Of a stretch of DNA of 64,000 bases, positions 52,820-60,944 are shown one piece after another. Under the pieces are notes generated by a model, which was not told where the DNA came from, did no database searches, and saw nothing but the letters and a program-made list of their open reading frames with translations. Position 1 is the stretch's first letter. Each line of letters starts with the position of its first letter. This stretch comes from JAHCHG01 sp041745765 (GTDB taxonomy: Bacteria > Acidobacteriota > Blastocatellia > Pyrinomonadales > Pyrinomonadaceae): assembly GCA_041745765.1 (NCBI GenBank), contig JBGTIH010000097.1, positions 1 to 64,000 on the forward strand, given 5' to 3'. Both the position numbers and the translations under genes were made by a program.

Positions 52820-53134
52820 ATGTCTGAAAAACAAAATGCCAAACGAATGGTTGAAAATATAATTCGGTGTAAATGGTCTCTGTCGGTCCTTGCACAAATT
52901 CAAAATGGCATAAACCGTCCGGGAGCAATCGAACGCAGCATCGAAGGATTGACAACCAAGGTTTTAAACGAAAGATTAAGAAAACTCGTTCGATTCGGTA
53001 TTTTAGAAAAAGAGATATTTGCTGAAATTCCGCCGCGCGTCGAATATAATCTGACCCAATTCGGCAAAAAATTTATCAATGTTCTGGAAGCGATTGAAGA
53101 TTTGGAACAGCAAATAAATAAAAATACTGATTAG
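52820..53134 (+). CDS. HxlR/MarR-type winged-helix regulator
   Basis: A 104-residue protein of the HxlR family: NIIRCKWSLSVLAQIQNGIN, RPGAIERSIEGLTTKVLNER, LRKLVRFGILEKEIFAEIPP and RVEYNLTQFGKKFINVLEAI, which is the full winged helix with wing. Unlike YodB it has no Cys near the N-terminus; the only Cys is at residue 17. Divergent from the redox gene, it probably controls that gene and itself. Confidence 0.9.
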   Translation: MSEKQNAKRMVENIIRCKWSLSVLAQIQNGINRPGAIERSIEGLTTKVLNERLRKLVRFGILEKEIFAEIPPRVEYNLTQFGKKFINVLEAIEDLEQQINKNTD

Positions 53135-53178
53135 ATTTTAGTGAAATAATCAAATACTGAAAAAATAAGAAATAAATT

Positions 53179-53682
53179 GTGGAATCGGAAGTCATCACAG
53201 CTTACATCGGTCTCGGCTCAAATTTAGGCGACAGAGCAGGAAATCTCTTGCTTGCCGTGCGCGGTTTGATGGAGGCGAGTTTTGTCGTCAATAAACTTTC
53301 CGCGATTTATGAAACCGATCCTTTTGATGTCGAAGGACACGCGCCGTTTTTAAATATGGTCGCCGAGATTTGCGTTAAAAATATTTCACCGTCGCAAATG
53401 TTGGCGCGAATGCTTCGTATCGAATATTTGCTCGGACGCAAGGAAAAAAATCTAAAAAAGCCGCGCACGGTTGATTTAGATTTGTTACTCTACGGCGATA
53501 TTCAAAAACAGACAGATTTTCTGACGCTGCCGCATCCGCAAATGCACGAACGCCGCTTTGTCCTTGTTCCCTTAGCCGAACTTGATCCGCATATTGTTCA
53601 TCCGGTTTTGAATCAATCAATTCAGGAGATTCTGAATTCGTTGAACGATCATTCTAAAGTAACGCGCTGGAGTCCACAGTAA
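53179..53682 (+). CDS. folK: 2-amino-4-hydroxy-6-hydroxymethyldihydropteridine pyrophosphokinase
   Basis: Transfers pyrophosphate to the pterin in folate synthesis. Landmarks: AYIGLGSNLGDRAGNLLLAV at the start, ETDPFDVEGHAPFLNMVAEI, then the signature PRTVDLDLLLYGDIQ near residue 98 with the catalytic Asp pair, and LPHPQMHERRFVLVPLAELD. The start codon is GTG at 53179. 167 residues, normal. It is a single gene after the HxlR regulator, with no other folate genes nearby. Confidence 0.95.
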   Translation: MESEVITAYIGLGSNLGDRAGNLLLAVRGLMEASFVVNKLSAIYETDPFDVEGHAPFLNMVAEICVKNISPSQMLARMLRIEYLLGRKEKNLKKPRTVDLDLLLYGDIQKQTDFLTLPHPQMHERRFVLVPLAELDPHIVHPVLNQSIQEILNSLNDHSKVTRWSPQ

Positions 53683-53760
53683 TTCCCTCAATCAATTTCA
53701 GTTTAAAAATTGAGAATAAATATTGAAAAACCTGTTTTAATACTTTAGATTATTGAAGCT

Positions 53761-54912
53761 TTATTTGGCTAAAGCTGCTTTCATCCTTTCCACACCTTCG
53801 GCAATTTTTTCTTCGTTGTTGCAGAAAGAAACACGCAGAAAACCTTTCGCTTCCGAACCGAAAGCGATTCCCGGCACGGTAATTACGCGGTTTTGCAGAA
53901 ATTTTTCGGCAACGTCCAAATCATCGCCTAAATCACGCACGTCAACCATCGTATAAAACGCGCCTTCGGGCGAAGTGCCGCGCAAACCTAATTCTTTATT
54001 CAATAAATAAATCAGATAATCGCCGCGCTTTTTGTAAATTTCACGCGCTTCGACTTTGGCGCGTTCGGCTTCTTTTGTCCAACCGAGCAGCGATGCTTTC
54101 TGCGAAATAGTCGAGGTGCAAACAGTTAAAAATCCGTGAACCGTCAAAATTGCTTTAATCACATCCGCATTTGTACTTGCCGCCCAACCGACGCGCCAGC
54201 CCGTCATACTCAAAGATTTCGACAAACCCGAAACGATTATCGTCCGCTCGTAAAATTCCGAAGCCGAACGCGGTTTTTCGGTAAAATATAATTCGGAATA
54301 AATCTCGTCGGAAATCAGATAAATTCCCGTGCCTTCTAGAGCTTCGGCAATTTGCTTTAGATCATTCTCGGTAAAAATTTTACCCGTTGGATTTGACGGC
54401 GAAATGACGACCGCCGCTTTGGTTTTCGGCGTAATCTTTGATTTAAATTCTTCGATGTCGAACGCAAAATCTTTTTCCGCCGGAAGACGGTAAAAAACAG
54501 ACACGCCTTCGCAGATATTGACACAATTTTCATACGCCGGAAACGCCGGATTTGGAATCAAAACCTCGTCGCCCGCGTCTAAAATCGCCATAAACGCGGC
54601 GGTCATCGCCTCTTGCGAACCGACCGTAATGCAAATCTGATTCGTATTTAATCCGAGATGCGGGTATTGCTCGGCAACAATCTGGCGAAGCGCGGGAAGT
54701 CCGGCGTGAGACGTGTAACCGTTTTGTTCTTCAAGAGTTACGCGGGCGGCTTCTTCGCGTAAAAACTGCGGAGTCGGCAAATCCGGTTCGCCCAAACCGA
54801 AATTAATCGAATCCGGCAGAGCGCGTTCAAAAATCCGCCGGATCAAAGTCGGCTGAACATTTTGCAGACGTTGCGGCAAAACATAATTTTCGTTTTTTTG
54901 TATTGGTTTCAT
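53761..54912 (-). CDS. Class I/II PLP aminotransferase, possibly N-succinyl-diaminopimelate aminotransferase
   Basis: A 383-residue fold-type I aminotransferase: FGLGEPDLPTPQFLREEAAR, ITVGSQEAMTAAFMAILDAG, VISPSNPTGKIFTENDLKQI, LISDEIYSELYF and the PLP lysine in SGLSKSLSMTGWRVGWAAS near residue 228; the phosphate Arg is near the C-terminus. By sequence it is an aspartate/alanine-type enzyme. It lies after dapD in the diaminopimelate cluster, with 67 bases between, so a role as DapC is likely but not certain. ATG at 54912 gives the typical N-terminus. Confidence 0.85.
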   Translation of the reverse strand: MKPIQKNENYVLPQRLQNVQPTLIRRIFERALPDSINFGLGEPDLPTPQFLREEAARVTLEEQNGYTSHAGLPALRQIVAEQYPHLGLNTNQICITVGSQEAMTAAFMAILDAGDEVLIPNPAFPAYENCVNICEGVSVFYRLPAEKDFAFDIEEFKSKITPKTKAAVVISPSNPTGKIFTENDLKQIAEALEGTGIYLISDEIYSELYFTEKPRSASEFYERTIIVSGLSKSLSMTGWRVGWAASTNADVIKAILTVHGFLTVCTSTISQKASLLGWTKEAERAKVEAREIYKKRGDYLIYLLNKELGLRGTSPEGAFYTMVDVRDLGDDLDVAEKFLQNRVITVPGIAFGSEAKGFLRVSFCNNEEKIAEGVERMKAALAK

Positions 54913-54979
54913 AAAATAATTTGTTGGAAATTTTGAATTTTAATGCAAGCGGGCAAATGTCGTGCGCACCTATCTTAAT

Positions 54980-55810
54980 TTACCGTAAATAATCTTCCAA
55001 TTTCGTCGCCGCGTCCGTTCTTTCATCACGGTATTTGACGATAATCGGCGCGTAAAGTGAAAGTCCGTTGTCCTTGCCGAAACCGCTTGTGATCGCCCGT
55101 GAACCTTGCACGACGACCGCGCCAGCCGGAATTTCGAGTGGTTTTGTACCATCGGATTTGTAGATTTTCTCCTTCGTCAGATCGAAAACCGGAGTCGAAC
55201 GCGTCAATATCACGCCCGAAGCCAAAACGCATTTTTCGCGGACGATCACGCCTTCGTAAACGCCCGTATTGCCGCCGATCAAACAATCGTCTTCAATGAC
55301 GACCGGATTTGCGTTGATCGGCTCAAGCACGCCGCCGATCTGCGCGGCGGCGGAAATATGCACGCGTTTGCCGATCTGCGCGCAAGAACCGACGAGCGCG
55401 TGCGAATCAATCATCGTTCCTTCGTCAACGTAGGCTCCGACATTGACATACATCGGCGGCATACAAACCACGCCCGGCGCAATAAAAGAGCCGTCCCGAA
55501 TCGTCGAACCGCCTGGAACGATGCGAATCTTATCTTCCAGAGTCATCGGTCTGAGCGGATATGTTTCCTTATCAAAAAACTGAAAACTCTCACACTCTTT
55601 TGACATTTCGACCATCGCGCCCATTTTAAAACCGAGCAGAATTCCTTGCTTCACCCAGGCATTTGTTTGCCAATTACTTTCGGAATCTTTTTCCGCCGCA
55701 CGAATCTCGCCGCGTCTTAAAGCGGCTTTGAATTCCTCGAAAACCTTGCGGTCGTCGGCTGTAAATTCGGATTTTGTTATTAATTGTTCGATTTGTTCTT
55801 GTAAGTTCAT
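54980..55810 (-). CDS. dapD: Tetrahydrodipicolinate N-succinyltransferase
   Basis: Succinylates tetrahydrodipicolinate in the succinylase branch of lysine synthesis. 276 residues. N-terminal helical domain with FIKT-like LREGEIRAAEKDSESNWQTN and WVKQGILLGFKMGAM. Then the left-handed beta helix: PGVVCMPPMYVNVGAYVDEG, GTMIDSHALVGSCAQIGKRV, HISAAAQIGGVLEPINANPV, IEDDCLIGGNTGVYEGVIVR. The C-terminal part has SGFGKDNGLSLYAPIIVKYR. It identifies the organism's lysine pathway as the succinylase variant. It precedes the aminotransferase. Confidence 0.97.
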   Translation of the reverse strand: MNLQEQIEQLITKSEFTADDRKVFEEFKAALRRGEIRAAEKDSESNWQTNAWVKQGILLGFKMGAMVEMSKECESFQFFDKETYPLRPMTLEDKIRIVPGGSTIRDGSFIAPGVVCMPPMYVNVGAYVDEGTMIDSHALVGSCAQIGKRVHISAAAQIGGVLEPINANPVVIEDDCLIGGNTGVYEGVIVREKCVLASGVILTRSTPVFDLTKEKIYKSDGTKPLEIPAGAVVVQGSRAITSGFGKDNGLSLYAPIIVKYRDERTDAATKLEDYLR

Positions 55811-55821
55811 TTTTTAATATT

Positions 55822-56286
55822 TTACCTTGTATAAATAGTTAAATCGCTTGTCGTTGCAACCACAAAGCTTTTTTCAGTTTCCGAAAAACCAAAAGCTCTA
55901 AATTCTGAAACCTTATCATCTTCAATAAAAACTTCCTTATTACTGCTTTTATAAATCAGACAAATACCATTTGTTGTGTAATTTAATTTACGAATTGATA
56001 AACTCCAGCCGTCAAGAGTTTTTGTTTTAAGATTTCCGCCGAACAAACCCGCCGTTTTGATTTCCTGTCCATCAAGTATATCGAATCCCTTTGCTTTTAA
56101 TGTTGATTCATTAAAGGATTCATTTAAATCGTCTTTGTTGCGGGCAACTTTTTGTCCTGTTAAGCAATTAAAAATTCCAAATCCATTATGAGATAAAACC
56201 AATAACAAATCAGAATTATTTGCATACCCGACCTGAATAAGTCCACCAACGGCGTGAATTGCAATTTGATTCCAAACATTGTTCAT
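55822..56286 (-). CDS. Orphan protein in the diaminopimelate cluster, 154 residues
   Basis: Not recognised. It reads NNVWNQIAIHAVGGLIQVGY, ANNSDLLLVLSHNGFGIFNC, LTGQKVARNKDDLNES, then AFGFSETEKSFVVATTSDLT. The repeated short strands and S-D-L motifs suggest a small beta-propeller-like or beta-sandwich protein. It lies 11 bases before dapD in the same direction and is more A+T-rich than the dap genes. No link to lysine synthesis is evident; its size and orphan nature are reminiscent of the immunity-type proteins found in other places in this genome. Confidence 0.55.
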   Translation of the reverse strand: MNNVWNQIAIHAVGGLIQVGYANNSDLLLVLSHNGFGIFNCLTGQKVARNKDDLNESFNESTLKAKGFDILDGQEIKTAGLFGGNLKTKTLDGWSLSIRKLNYTTNGICLIYKSSNKEVFIEDDKVSEFRAFGFSETEKSFVVATTSDLTIYTR

Positions 56287-56346
56287 TTAATAAATCTCTA
56301 AACATTGCTTTAAGGTTAAAATAAATCTAAAAGTTTTATTTTAACC

Positions 56347-56439
56347 TTAAAGCTCCTGATTTAACTTTGCGTCCAAAACCTTGACGACATCTTCGAGCGT
56401 AACCGTTCCGTAAAAGAATTTTCCGAAGCCGGATTGTTT
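56347..56439 (-). pseudogene. Remnant of an unidentified gene's 3' end
   Basis: On the minus strand an open frame with clean coding sense, QSGFGKFFYGTVTLEDVVKV, then LDAKLNQEL and stop, has no start of its own. Upstream it runs into the repeat at 56446 and a stop. It looks like the last about 28 codons of a gene whose body was lost by insertion of the repeat or of the neighbouring gene. The parent family was not recognised. Confidence 0.5.
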
Positions 56440-56445
56440 TATTTA

Positions 56446-56500
56446 GCGATTTCCCGTAGCTTACGCTACGGGCTACACGCTTTTGCCATCTACGATGGCT
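56446..56500. repeat. REP-like double hairpin
   Basis: Two inverted pairs: CCCGTAGC (56453-56460) with GCTACGGG (56465-56472) around TTAC, and GCCATC (56485-56490) with GATGGC (56494-56499). It shares the core GCGTAAGC with the inverted repeat at 58750-58823. It encodes the stop of the gene at 56490. Confidence 0.85.
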
Positions 56501-57107
56501 CAATTGTTTTCCAAAAATTCCAATGATGTTCGGCAATTCCGATTGAATTATCATAATCCTTTGCTTTCAATATTTTAAACAATTCCGTTTTTTCAAAGTC
56601 ATTCGCAAATCGGCTTCCCAAAAATTTCAATGATATATATGCCGACATTATTGTTTTCGGATTTGATTCTTCTGTTGCCGTTTCAATAATTCTTTGTAAT
56701 TCTTTTTCCGCTAATCCATCATCAAGTAGTGCAATTCCAGCTGCGATTTGCGGTGAAACCCAAGTTTCATTTTCCAACCTCCAAATTAGGTCCTTCTGAA
56801 ATTCCTTTGCACGTAAAAGGATAACAACAGCATTTCCAACCAAAACCGCTCGCCAATTGAAACATTTTATCAGTTTTCTTACAGTTCTTGGTTTTCTCTT
56901 TAAAAATAATGCAAGTAGTCCGAATTTGTTTAAGGAAATTTCCTGTTCGTCTTTATTATCTCCGAAATTGAGATTCAGAAGATGAAGATAATAAGGCACA
57001 TCATCCTTATCTAAACCCAATTTTGTACGAAGAACTCGCTGAACGGTTAAACCCGGAATAATTGATGTAATTACCGAAAATACATCTCTTATTTTCATTC
57101 CATTCAT
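56490..57107 (-). CDS. HEAT-like helical orphan protein after dapA
   Basis: A 205-residue protein, start at the ATG at 57107, which overlaps the dapA stop (ATGA); the longer frame to 57221 would lie inside dapA. It is composed of regular helical hairpins (KIRDVFSVITSIIPGLTVQR, NKFGLLALFLKRKPRTVRKL, PQIAAGIALLDDGLAEKELQ, SNPKTIMSAYISLKFLGSRF), suggestive of HEAT/ARM-like repeats. No family recognised. The last codons, including TAG, are in the REP-like repeat. Translational coupling to dapA means that it is made together with lysine enzymes, but a functional link is not clear. Confidence 0.6.
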   Translation of the reverse strand: MNGMKIRDVFSVITSIIPGLTVQRVLRTKLGLDKDDVPYYLHLLNLNFGDNKDEQEISLNKFGLLALFLKRKPRTVRKLIKCFNWRAVLVGNAVVILLRAKEFQKDLIWRLENETWVSPQIAAGIALLDDGLAEKELQRIIETATEESNPKTIMSAYISLKFLGSRFANDFEKTELFKILKAKDYDNSIGIAEHHWNFWKTIEPS

Positions 57108-58000
57108 TTTAAATCTTTTAAAATCTCTCTCAATTTCTTCCGTGTCGCATCCGTAACAGGCACAAGCGGAAGTCTCAAATTTTCTTCCAATAATCCCATT
57201 TCCTTCATCACGAATTTGCAAGGCGCGGGCGAAGCTTCGATGAAATTGGCTTCCATTAAATCTAAAATTTTGTAATGAATCCGCCGCGCTTTGGAATAAC
57301 CGCCGTCAAGAGCAGATTCAACCATTTGAGAAGTTTCTTTCGGCAATTCGTTGGAAATGACGGAAACCAAACCGTCCGCGCCGATGCTGATTAAAGACAA
57401 AGTCGTCATATCGTCGCCGGAAAAGACGCGGAAGTTTTTCGGTTTTTTGGCGATGATCTGCATTATTTGCGAAAAATTGCCCGAAGCCTCTTTTGTCGCA
57501 ACGATGTTTTCGCAAGATTCGGCGAGTTTCAGACAAGTTTCGGCGGACATATTCGAAGCGGTGCGCGAAGGCACGTTGTAGAGCATTATCGGAAATTTCT
57601 TGACCGATTTGGCGATTTCCGTAAAATGTGCGAGCATTCCTTCCTGCGTCGGTTTGTTGTAATACGGCGCGACGATGAGTGCGCCGTCCGTGCCGAGTTC
57701 TCGCACTTTCCTTGTAAAATCAATTGTTTCCGACGTGCAGTTCGTTCCAGTTCCGGCAAAAACGTGCGCTTTCAGTTCTCGCGCAACTCCAATCGCCAGA
57801 TCAATGACGTGCAGTTTTTCATCATCGCTCATCGTCATCGCTTCGCCCGTCGTGCCGCACGGAATCAGGATTTTCACGCCGTTTTTTATCTGGCGTTCGC
57901 ATAAATTCTTAAAACATTCGTCATCAATTGCACCGTTTTTCTTAAACGGCGTAACCAGAGCCGTTGCACAGCCTTTTAACCAATCAAGTTTTATCGTCAT
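57104..58000 (-). CDS. dapA: 4-hydroxy-tetrahydrodipicolinate synthase
   Basis: Condenses pyruvate with aspartate semialdehyde, the entry step of lysine and peptidoglycan diaminopimelate synthesis. Landmarks: ATALVTPFKKNGAIDDECFK, PCGTTGEAMTMSDDEKLHVI, FAGTGTNCTSETIDFTRKVR, MLYNVPSRTASNMSAETCLK with the catalytic Tyr near residue 140, and the Schiff-base Lys in NIVATKEASGNFSQIMQI near residue 170. 298 residues, normal. It is followed by the coupled helical gene. Confidence 0.97.
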   Translation of the reverse strand: MTIKLDWLKGCATALVTPFKKNGAIDDECFKNLCERQIKNGVKILIPCGTTGEAMTMSDDEKLHVIDLAIGVARELKAHVFAGTGTNCTSETIDFTRKVRELGTDGALIVAPYYNKPTQEGMLAHFTEIAKSVKKFPIMLYNVPSRTASNMSAETCLKLAESCENIVATKEASGNFSQIMQIIAKKPKNFRVFSGDDMTTLSLISIGADGLVSVISNELPKETSQMVESALDGGYSKARRIHYKILDLMEANFIEASPAPCKFVMKEMGLLEENLRLPLVPVTDATRKKLREILKDLK

Positions 58001-58132
58001 AATTTTTCAATCCTACATAATAATTATACAAAGATTATCACAGATTTTTAAGATTTCTAATCTTCACGAAACTGTGTTTTTCTCAAATTTTATTGTATTT
58101 TCTCAAACTAAAAGCTATCTTTATTGGAGTTT

Positions 58133-58741
58133 ATGAAGCATATACGATTTATTTTTTTTATTTTTCTAATAATTCCCCAATTAAATTGCGCGATCAAAGA
58201 ATCGGCGCAGACTCAAAACCCGCAAACTCCCGAAAAACCGAAAATTATTGCCGACAGTTTTGCGTATCCGGTTGGCAAAACCGAATATGTAACGCAGGCA
58301 AGAGACAAAAAAGACGATTGGTATAACGCGCAGGATTTCGGCGAAAACAATCATCTCGGCGAAGACTGGAACAAAAATTCGGGCGGCAACACCGATTGCG
58401 GCGAACCTGTTTTCGCGGCGGCAAACGGCACGATAACTTATGCTGAAGATGCCGGATTCGGTTGGGGAAACGTTGTCATTATCGAACACAAACTGCCCGA
58501 CGGCAAAAAAGTTCAGACGCTTTACGGGCATCTCGACAAAATCTTAAAATCGAGCGGCGAAGTCAAAAAACGCGAGCAAATCGGCACAATCGGCAATGCC
58601 CACGGCAGATATTTATGTCATCTGCATTTCGAACTTCGCGATGAAAGTTGTCTTTCGTGGGATAAAGTTTATATCGGCTACAGCCCGATAAACAGCGGTT
58701 GGCTCGATCCTTCGGATTTTATTGATAAACGGCTGCATTAG
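58133..58741 (+). CDS. M23 family peptidase, lipoprotein
   Basis: A 202-residue peptidase of the M23 family. The start ATG at 58133 is chosen because GGAG lies just upstream; the TTG-initiated frame at 58124 is not preferred. The N-terminus is a lipoprotein signal (IFFIFLIIPQLNCAIKESAQ) with a lipobox Cys near residue 19. Metal ligands are the H-x3-D in NNHLGEDWNKN near residue 80 and the H-x-H in LCHLHFELRDE near 165. It likely cuts peptidoglycan cross-links from the periplasmic membrane face. It is inserted between dapA and dapB on the other strand, with the stop next to the inverted repeat at 58750. Confidence 0.85.
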   Translation: MKHIRFIFFIFLIIPQLNCAIKESAQTQNPQTPEKPKIIADSFAYPVGKTEYVTQARDKKDDWYNAQDFGENNHLGEDWNKNSGGNTDCGEPVFAAANGTITYAEDAGFGWGNVVIIEHKLPDGKKVQTLYGHLDKILKSSGEVKKREQIGTIGNAHGRYLCHLHFELRDESCLSWDKVYIGYSPINSGWLDPSDFIDKRLH

Positions 58742-58749
58742 TGCGATCT

Positions 58750-58823
58750 GTCAGAACCGCCTGCGTAAGCGGGCGGGTTTATGAGGAAACTCTCAACCAC
58801 CCGCTTACGCAGGCGGTTCTGAC
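58750..58823. repeat. 24-bp perfect inverted repeat at the dapB stop
   Basis: GTCAGAACCGCCTGCGTAAG (58750 and on, to 58773) and its perfect complement at 58800-58823, loop of 26 bases. The right arm is the last codons and TAA stop of dapB (residues SEPPA). The core GCGTAAGC is shared with the REP-like element at 56453. It could also terminate the two convergent genes. Confidence 0.95.
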
Positions 58824-59512
58824 GAAATCTCGTCCATTACTTCTGTAAATTCCCAGAAACCTTTTTTCCCGACAATCCATTCCGCCGCTAAAATCGCACC
58901 GGAAGCGAAGCCTTCGCGTGAACGGGCGAAATGTTCGAGCAGAATTTGATCGGCAACGCCGTCGAAACCGACGCGGTGCGTTCCGGGAATTCTGCCCGCG
59001 CGAGTCGAAGAAACCGAAAAATCTTTTTCGATATGTTTAGCGACTAAATCCTTTAATTTCAAAGCCGTACCGCTCGGCGCGTCGAGTTTGCGCGAATGAT
59101 GCTGTTCTTCAATAAAGGATTCGTAATCGGGAAATTTACTGAAAAGTTCGGCGGCGAAATCCGTGATTTTATAAAACAAATTCACGCCGATTGAAAAATT
59201 TGCGCCGAAAACAAATGCCCCGTTTTTTTCTTTGACAAGTCGTTTAATTTCTTCCATTTGCGCATTCCAGCCCGTCGTGCCTTCAACGAGCGGAACATTG
59301 GCGTGCAGACACGCTTCGACATTTCTTTTAACTGCTCCGGCGACCGAAAAATCAATTGCGGCATCCGTTCCGGATAATTTTTCAGCCAACATTTCGGAAG
59401 TTAAAGCCGATTCTGTTTCGTTTATAATCAAAACTATCTCGTGATCTTTGTTTTCGGCGAGGTTTTTGATCAGTTTTCCCATCGCTCCGTAGCCGATTAA
59501 TGCTAATTTCAT
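58805..59512 (-). CDS. dapB: 4-hydroxy-tetrahydrodipicolinate reductase
   Basis: NAD(P)H-dependent reduction of the DapA product. Landmarks: KLALIGYGAMGKLIKNLAEN with the Rossmann GxGxMG, DAAIDFSVAGAVKRNVEACL, VEGTTGWNAQMEEIKRLVKE, the EEQHHSRKLDAPSGTALKLK motif near residue 138 with the catalytic His and Lys, and GTHRVGFDGVADQILLEHFA. 235 residues, slightly short. The last residues are encoded by the inverted repeat. Confidence 0.96.
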   Translation of the reverse strand: MKLALIGYGAMGKLIKNLAENKDHEIVLIINETESALTSEMLAEKLSGTDAAIDFSVAGAVKRNVEACLHANVPLVEGTTGWNAQMEEIKRLVKEKNGAFVFGANFSIGVNLFYKITDFAAELFSKFPDYESFIEEQHHSRKLDAPSGTALKLKDLVAKHIEKDFSVSSTRAGRIPGTHRVGFDGVADQILLEHFARSREGFASGAILAAEWIVGKKGFWEFTEVMDEISSEPPA

Positions 59513-59832
59513 AATATGTGTCGCGCACCGGTCAAAAAAAATTAGAAAATAAAAATTTTAAATCCACTTACTTATTTTAAATCTACACCAGTTGATAATA
59601 AATGCAGTATTTTTAAACTGCAAAATGAAGATTTATTCGATTTTTCAGTTTAAGCCGTGCGTGATACGATACTGAGCATTGTTTCTTTTTTAATCAATTG
59701 ATAAAGATAAATTTAAAAATAGTAGGCGTTTTAAAATCAGAAGAGAAAAGTTAGCCAAATAATAATTCAAAACGTAAAATCAGAGGTTTGTTATATCTTA
59801 TATTTTGAAAAAAGATTTGGTTTTTTACAATT
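59513..59832. other. Intergenic region of about 320 bp
   Basis: Divergent interval between dapB and asd. A+T-rich, no ORF, hairpin or RNA recognised. The last about 40 bases before asd carry no strong ribosome site. Confidence 0.5.
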
Positions 59833-60870
59833 ATGAAAAAATATCGTGTGGGAATTTTGGGGGCGACCGGAACGGTCGGGCAGAGATTTGTTCAGCTTCT
59901 TGAAAATCATCCGCAATTTGAGATTACGGCTTTGGCGGCTTCGGATCGTTCGGTCGGGAAACCGTTTGCCGAAGCATGCGCCTGGAAACTTTCCGGAGAA
60001 ATGCCAGAAAATGTGAAATCCATTGACGTTCAGCCGATTCAGCCGCCTCTCGATTGCGATTTTGTTTTTTCGAGTTTACCATCGAACGTCGCACGCGAAA
60101 CGGAAGAAAATTTTGCGCGCGCCGGTTATCCGGTAATCAGTAATTCTTCGGCGTTTCGAATGGAAGAAGATGTTCCGCTGCTGATTCCCGAAATCAATCA
60201 CAAACATTTAAAGTTGATCGAATTTCAGCGCGAAAAACGCGGGTTTGATCGCGGTTTTATCGTAACGAATCCGAATTGCTCGGTCGTCAGCTTTGCGCCG
60301 CCGCTTGCCGCTCTGCATCAGAAATACAGCATCGAATCGGTCATTATCACGACTTTACAGGCAATTTCCGGTGCGGGTTATCCGGGCGTTTCGGCGTTTG
60401 ATATTACTGATAATGTTATGCCGTATATTGCCGGTGAAGAACCTAAAGTCGAAACCGAAGCGCAGAAAATTTTGGGCGAGATTAGCGGCGGAGGAATCGA
60501 AAAAGCCGATTTTACCGTTTCGGCGCAATGTTTCCGCGTCAATGTTCTCGACGGTCATACAGCTTCCGTCAGAGTAAAACTCCGCCAAACTTCGACGCTC
60601 GAAGGCGTGATGGATGCGATGTCAAACTTCCCTTCGCTTAATTTATATTCCTCGCCGCAACAATTTATTAAAATTTGTGAAGAGCCTTCTCGTCCGCAAC
60701 CCCGTCTCGACCGCGACAACGGCAACGGGATGACGATCACCGTCGGCAGACTTTTTCCGGACAATATTTTCGATTATCGTTTTGTTTGTTTAAGCCATAA
60801 TACGGTGCGCGGCGCGGCAGGTTCGGCTATTCTTAATGCCGAATTATTGATTGAAAAAGGTTATATTTAA
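59833..60870 (+). CDS. asd: Aspartate-semialdehyde dehydrogenase
   Basis: Makes aspartate semialdehyde for lysine, threonine and methionine synthesis. Landmarks: RVGILGATGTVGQRFVQLLE, the catalytic Cys in VTNPNCSVVSFAPPLAALHQ near residue 151, LQAISGAGYPGVSAFD near 180, and the His in VNVLDGHTASVRVKLRQTS near 244. The C-terminus LSHNTVRGAAGSAILNAELL is typical of the archaeal/eukaryal-type Asd group. 345 residues. It lies alone on the plus strand, with a terminator 28 bases after its stop. Confidence 0.96.
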   Translation: MKKYRVGILGATGTVGQRFVQLLENHPQFEITALAASDRSVGKPFAEACAWKLSGEMPENVKSIDVQPIQPPLDCDFVFSSLPSNVARETEENFARAGYPVISNSSAFRMEEDVPLLIPEINHKHLKLIEFQREKRGFDRGFIVTNPNCSVVSFAPPLAALHQKYSIESVIITTLQAISGAGYPGVSAFDITDNVMPYIAGEEPKVETEAQKILGEISGGGIEKADFTVSAQCFRVNVLDGHTASVRVKLRQTSTLEGVMDAMSNFPSLNLYSSPQQFIKICEEPSRPQPRLDRDNGNGMTITVGRLFPDNIFDYRFVCLSHNTVRGAAGSAILNAELLIEKGYI

Positions 60871-60897
60871 TCGGAAATTTTTCAGTTTCAGATCAAA

Positions 60898-60925
60898 AAA
60901 GCCGTTCAAAAGACGGCTTTATTTG
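60898..60925. terminator. Bidirectional terminator between asd and the gene at 60945
   Basis: AAAGCCGT (60898-60905) pairs with ACGGCTTT (60913-60920) around TCAAAAG, with an A run before and T residues after. Confidence 0.85.
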
Positions 60926-60944
60926 AAAATCAAATCTGCAAAAA

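Noticed and set aside
56336..56554. 72-codon minus-strand frame across the REP-like repeat
   Set aside because: It runs through the repeat and the end of the helical gene; the frame has no coding character, whereas another frame contains the remnant.
56490..57221. Longer helical protein starting at 57221
   Set aside because: The extra 38 residues lie inside dapA; the ATG at 57107 overlaps the dapA stop.
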